Below, piece after piece: positions 61,423-64,000 of a stretch of 64,000 bases of DNA. The first letter of the stretch is position 1. Every line of letters starts with the position of its first letter. The position numbers were made by a program, and so were the translations under genes. The notes under the pieces were generated by a model. That model saw only the letters and a program-made list of their open reading frames with translations. It searched no databases and had not been told where the DNA came from. Source of the stretch: Raoultibacter phocaeensis (GTDB taxonomy: Bacteria > Actinomycetota > Coriobacteriia > Coriobacteriales > Eggerthellaceae); the NCBI RefSeq assembly GCF_901411515.1, contig NZ_CABDUX010000001.1, forward strand, positions 1,426,001-1,490,000, read 5' to 3'.

Positions 61423-61445
61423 GGACGAAACGTGTGCCCCGAATC
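61423..61445 (+). repeat. Internal direct copy of the IS end
   Basis: GGACGAAACGTGTGCCCCGA... repeats the left-end sequence at 61334-61356 with a single A/G change over 23 bases, 89 bases inside the element and in the same orientation. Confidence 0.8.
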
Positions 61446-61511
61446 CGCTTGACAGCGCAGGTCGGAGCACTTAAGCCCCGCACTCGGGTCGCTTTTTGGT
61501 TCAATAGGGCG

Positions 61512-62630
61512 ATGACTTCCCAAAGATGTCCTGTGTGCGGGGGCAATATGAAGCGCCATGGCAAGACCGCTGCCGGCTCCCAGAGGTGGCAGTGCATGTC
61601 CTGCAAGGCGACTAAAACGCGCAAGATAGACAGCGGCGCAAAGAAGCTCGACGCCTTTCTCGGGTGGCTCTTGTCTGCAAAGACCCAAGCCGGGATGCCG
61701 GGGCAGGGACGCAGCTTCAGAAGAGCGGCCGAAAGGTTCTGGAAGATATGGCCGATAGCCCCTGCGTGCGACGAGATCCACCACGTCGTATACGTAGACG
61801 GGATTTGGCTTGGCAGAAATGCCGTAGTGCTCATCGCCTGCACGAAAGACCACGTTATCGGATGGCATGCGGCAAGAAGCGAGAACTCAGGCGCATGGGC
61901 GGCCCTCATGGCCCGTATCGCTCCGCCCGATGTCGTAGCGACCGACGGGGGAAGCGGATTCGAGAAGGCGCGACGTGCGGTGTGGCCGCATACCCGCGTG
62001 CAGCGATGCACCTTCCATGCCTTTTGCCAGGTGAAACGGCAAACTACGACAAGACCGAAGCTTCAGGCGGGAGTCGAGCTCTACGGCGTCGCCAAGGGTC
62101 TTTTGCACGTTGCCGACGCCGACGGAGCCGCGGCATGGACGGCGGAGTTTGCCATGTGGTGCTCGCGGTGGGAGAGCTATCTCAAGCAGAAGACCATGGT
62201 TGAGGGGAGGATGCAGTACAGGCACGAAAGGCTCAGACGCGCCCGGAGAGGACTCGAGAAGCTTGTCCGTGCAAACGTCTTGTTCACCTACATCGATGAG
62301 AGCCTGCTCGAGCAAGGCGGCGTTCCTGCTACCACGAACCTGATCGAAGGCGGGGTGAATGCACAGCTGCGCGCGATGCTTCGATGCCACCGCGGCATGA
62401 AGATCGACAGACGTATCAAGGCCGTGTCGTGGTGGTGCCTCATGCATACCGAAAACCCGCCCTCGGCAGCGGCCATCTTGCAAGAGATGCCAACCGATGG
62501 CTCCATAGCCGATCTGTATCGCTCGCTTGAAGGATCAAACGACACCGAATCTGCAATCGCCCAATGGGGAACTGCTGTCGCATGGCACGAGCTTCATTCG
62601 AGTGGGGGTTATAAGATGGACTACGACTGA
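61512..62630 (+). CDS. IS256-like (IS1249 group) transposase
   Basis: A 372-residue transposase. The ATG at 61512 is preferred because it sits right before the N-terminal zinc ribbon (CPVCGG, then CMSC); a GTG at 61434 would extend it by 26 residues. A DDE triad is visible: Asp96 in VYVDGIWLG, Asp145 in ATDGGSG, Glu279 in LIEGGVNAQLR, with CTFHAF before the middle helix as in mutator-type (IS256) enzymes. A TTGACA near 61450 may be its promoter. The frame is intact. Confidence 0.88.
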   Translation: MTSQRCPVCGGNMKRHGKTAAGSQRWQCMSCKATKTRKIDSGAKKLDAFLGWLLSAKTQAGMPGQGRSFRRAAERFWKIWPIAPACDEIHHVVYVDGIWLGRNAVVLIACTKDHVIGWHAARSENSGAWAALMARIAPPDVVATDGGSGFEKARRAVWPHTRVQRCTFHAFCQVKRQTTTRPKLQAGVELYGVAKGLLHVADADGAAAWTAEFAMWCSRWESYLKQKTMVEGRMQYRHERLRRARRGLEKLVRANVLFTYIDESLLEQGGVPATTNLIEGGVNAQLRAMLRCHRGMKIDRRIKAVSWWCLMHTENPPSAAAILQEMPTDGSIADLYRSLEGSNDTESAIAQWGTAVAWHELHSSGGYKMDYD

Positions 62631-62638
62631 TAAAGCTA

Positions 62639-62660
62639 GGGCACACGTTTTGTCCTATAA
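62639..62660 (-). repeat. Right terminal inverted repeat of the IS
   Basis: Ends in CGTTTTGTCCTATAA; complement of the left end. Confidence 0.9.
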
Positions 62661-62670
62661 GCCTAAAACA

Positions 62671-62706
62671 AAGAAACAGGCCAGCCAAGTTTCCTTGACT
62701 GACCTG
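62671..62706 (-). terminator. Terminator of the former tRNA-Thr gene
   Basis: On the minus strand CAGGTCAGTCAAG and CTTGGCTGGCCTG pair around GAAA, followed by TTTCTTTG, ten bases beyond the tRNA 3' end. It is nearly identical over 30 bases to the hairpin at 55916-55945. Confidence 0.75.
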
Positions 62707-62715
62707 CACATTTTC

Positions 62716-62760
62716 TGGAGCCAACGAGCGGATTCGAACCGCTGACCTACGCATTACGAG
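62716..62760 (-). other. tRNA-Thr(CGT) 3' fragment: attachment site of an integrative element
   Basis: On the minus strand the 45 bases run from anticodon loop CTCGTAA through the T-arm (GCGGTTCGAATCCGC) to CCA. The bases where the 5' half should be do not pair with the anticodon stem, D-arm or acceptor. Identity to a tRNA begins exactly at the anticodon loop, the usual crossover point of tyrosine integrases. Chromosomal terminator to the left and integrase to the right make this the left junction. Confidence 0.82.
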
Positions 62761-62953
62761 CACCTCCAGGTAACGTAAACCTGAAAAACGAACCATCAAT
62801 CATTATTAAATTTCCCCAGTTCATTAAGCTAATTTGAATTGAATTGACTTCGGTTGCCAAGCGCTTTTGACCCTATTTTTTACCGCGATACACTCTGCGG
62901 GTAAAAGAAAATCGCGGTTGTCCGCAAGAGGTCGAGAGGCAAGTTCGGGGAAC
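62761..62953. other. AT-rich junction region before the integrase
   Basis: About 190 bases without a gene, clearly more AT-rich than the chromosome (TCATTATTAAATTTCCCC, AATTTGAATTGAATTGACTT). It probably holds integrase arm sites and the int promoter. Confidence 0.5.
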
Positions 62954-64000
62954 ATGAAGATCAAGGGGAAAGGACATCTCGAGCACGTCGCCGACGGCGT
63001 ATGGCGCGGCCGCTTCTCGCTCGGCCCCGACTCTGACCGCCCGGGCAAGTACCTTTACACTCCCAAGCGCACTTTCTACTGCGAGGAGGAGTGGGAAGCG
63101 CGAAGCCAGTTCGAGGCCTACCGGATCGAGCTGGAGGAGTACGGGATTCCCGACAAGGATGTCGCCTACCTCGGCGCCTACGCAGAGAGATGGCTTTTGC
63201 TGAGGGAGGGCACCCACGGCTCGCCGAGGACCGCCGACCGTGAGCGATCCGACGTGCGCAACATACAGAGGCTCTTTCCGAACGTCAAGCTGAAGAACCT
63301 GACGGTCGGCGTGATCAAAACCGCCTACAAGGACGCGAGGGACTCCGGCAGGTTCGACAAGGAACTGTACCAGATCAACAAGCGCCTCCGCCAGATACTG
63401 AAGGAGGCGGTCAAGGAGGGGCAGATCCGCAGAAACCCGGCCGACGACGTCGTGGTGCCCAAGCCGGAGCCGGAGCCGAAGGACTACCTCGATCCAGAGA
63501 GGCTCGTGAAGTTCAACACGGCGTTGCGCACCCTACCGATGTGCGGCGAGGTGATCGGGGCCCAGATGCTCCTGAGAACCGGCATCAGGCCCGCCGAGAT
63601 GTACGGGTCGAGCTGGAAATTCCTCGACGAGGAGGCCAGCCGGCTCTTCATCGGCGAGCAATACTCCAATGACTTGCAGCTGAGGAGGCCGAAGAGCAGG
63701 GCCAGCCGCGACTGGGTCGTGATCGACAGCGAGCTGCTTGCGATGCTCCTCACTTGGAAGAGGATCCAGAAAGACGAGCTGGAGAGAATCGGGGTGGAGC
63801 AGACCCCCGAGACCCCCATCGCCTCCAACAGCCTTGGCGGCCGGTTCGACCCGACCAACTACGGTCGCTGGTTCAGGAACTTCTGCGTCGACAACGGCTT
63901 CGGGGAGTACACGGTCGTGACGAAGACGTTCGAGCGGGATGGGAAGACGATCACGAGGGGACGCGGCTACGTCGGACTGTGCCCGAACATGTTCCGCGAC
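62954..64000 (+). CDS. Phage-type tyrosine recombinase/integrase (partial, runs off the right end)
   Basis: 349 codons are visible and the frame is still open at 64000. The N-terminus MKIKGKGHLEHVADGVWRGR is an AP2-like arm-binding domain, followed by a SAM-like core-binding domain (about 75-180, YAERWLLLREGTHG) and the start of the catalytic domain with the first catalytic Arg in LLRTGIRPAEMYG (about 200). The HxxR and Tyr motifs lie beyond the window. CGGGGAAC precedes the ATG. It lies 194 bases from the tRNA-Thr fragment, which it presumably recognises, and should drive excision and integration of the element to the right. Confidence 0.88.
   Translation, partial: MKIKGKGHLEHVADGVWRGRFSLGPDSDRPGKYLYTPKRTFYCEEEWEARSQFEAYRIELEEYGIPDKDVAYLGAYAERWLLLREGTHGSPRTADRERSDVRNIQRLFPNVKLKNLTVGVIKTAYKDARDSGRFDKELYQINKRLRQILKEAVKEGQIRRNPADDVVVPKPEPEPKDYLDPERLVKFNTALRTLPMCGEVIGAQMLLRTGIRPAEMYGSSWKFLDEEASRLFIGEQYSNDLQLRRPKSRASRDWVVIDSELLAMLLTWKRIQKDELERIGVEQTPETPIASNSLGGRFDPTNYGRWFRNFCVDNGFGEYTVVTKTFERDGKTITRGRGYVGLCPNMFRD

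Larger units (their letters stand above)
61329..62660 (+). mobile_element. Complete IS256-like (IS1249 group) insertion sequence
   Basis: The 1,332-base element has 22-base perfect terminal inverted repeats starting TTATAGGACAAAACG (61329-61350 and 62639-62660). It encodes one intact transposase. No target-site duplication is visible in the flanks (TTTACGGG left, GCCTAAAA right). It lies 16 bases from the tRNA terminator hairpin. Confidence 0.85.

Noticed and set aside
61329-62660. Target-site duplication of the IS
   Set aside because: TTTACGGG and GCCTAAAA flanks do not match directly; weak similarity exists only in inverted sense.
62716-62760. Functional tRNA-Thr gene
   Set aside because: The 5' half needed for acceptor and D-arm is absent to the right; only the 3' 45 bases are present.
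1-64000. CRISPR array
   Set aside because: No regularly spaced short repeats were seen anywhere in the window.

Overview
The window comes from a high-GC anaerobic actinobacterium, most likely of the class Coriobacteriia, family Eggerthellaceae (the Eggerthella, Gordonibacter and Slackia group). Three features point there: several Tat-exported lipoprotein flavoreductases of the fumarate-reductase type, LuxR-type regulators whose N-terminal part is a multi-pass membrane domain, and NrfD-type respiratory membrane subunits. GTG and TTG starts are common. Genes are short, dense and on both strands, and strong third-codon GC bias produces many long antisense shadow frames. The assignment rests on gene content, not on a marker gene.

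Layout. Bases 1-6,000 hold a respiratory NrfD subunit, a HipA-like kinase/HTH pair, and a Tat flavoprotein divergent from a LysR regulator with twin operator-like sites. Bases 6,000-13,100 hold a membrane Ser/Thr kinase, a short or truncated LuxR gene, a pyridoxamine kinase and a hybrid histidine kinase. Bases 13,300-18,200 form a probable operon: serS, a membrane protein, a cyanophycin-synthetase-N-domain-like protein, an aminotransferase and D-Ala-D-Ala ligase. Next come a zeta-toxin pair (18.3-19.3 kb), an envelope/stress-type run (YtxH, PRC-barrel, TVP38, TM2) and a class I aldolase. Bases 24,400-34,450 form a redox region: two membrane LuxR regulators, two Tat flavoproteins with FMN-binding domains, and a catalase behind a PerR-like dyad.

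Bases 34,500-38,000 (minus strand) are an ECF sigma - membrane protein - ABC exporter operon. Then follow YaaA, a lipoprotein serpin with a predicted Met-Ser reactive bond, tRNA-Leu(CAA), a PepV-type dipeptidase, a tyrosine phosphatase, a SatP-type carboxylate transporter, an MFS-CBS fusion, a FIST-domain hybrid kinase, a glyoxalase and an EAL-domain signalling protein. After these lie a 61-residue ORF whose ribosome binding site is buried in a 16-bp hairpin, and a PucR-type regulator.

The right end (55.6-64.0 kb) is accessory DNA: a decayed gene, a 1,516-residue surface protein with a lipase-like domain lacking its nucleophile and three cell-wall-binding repeats, a complete IS256-like element, a tRNA-Thr 3' fragment acting as an attachment site, and the start of a tyrosine integrase that runs off the end. 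The window therefore stops just inside an integrative element. No CRISPR array or rRNA was seen. The best candidates for new biology are the serpin, the hairpin-controlled small protein, the split HipA-like pair, the pseudo-lipase surface protein and the element at the right edge.
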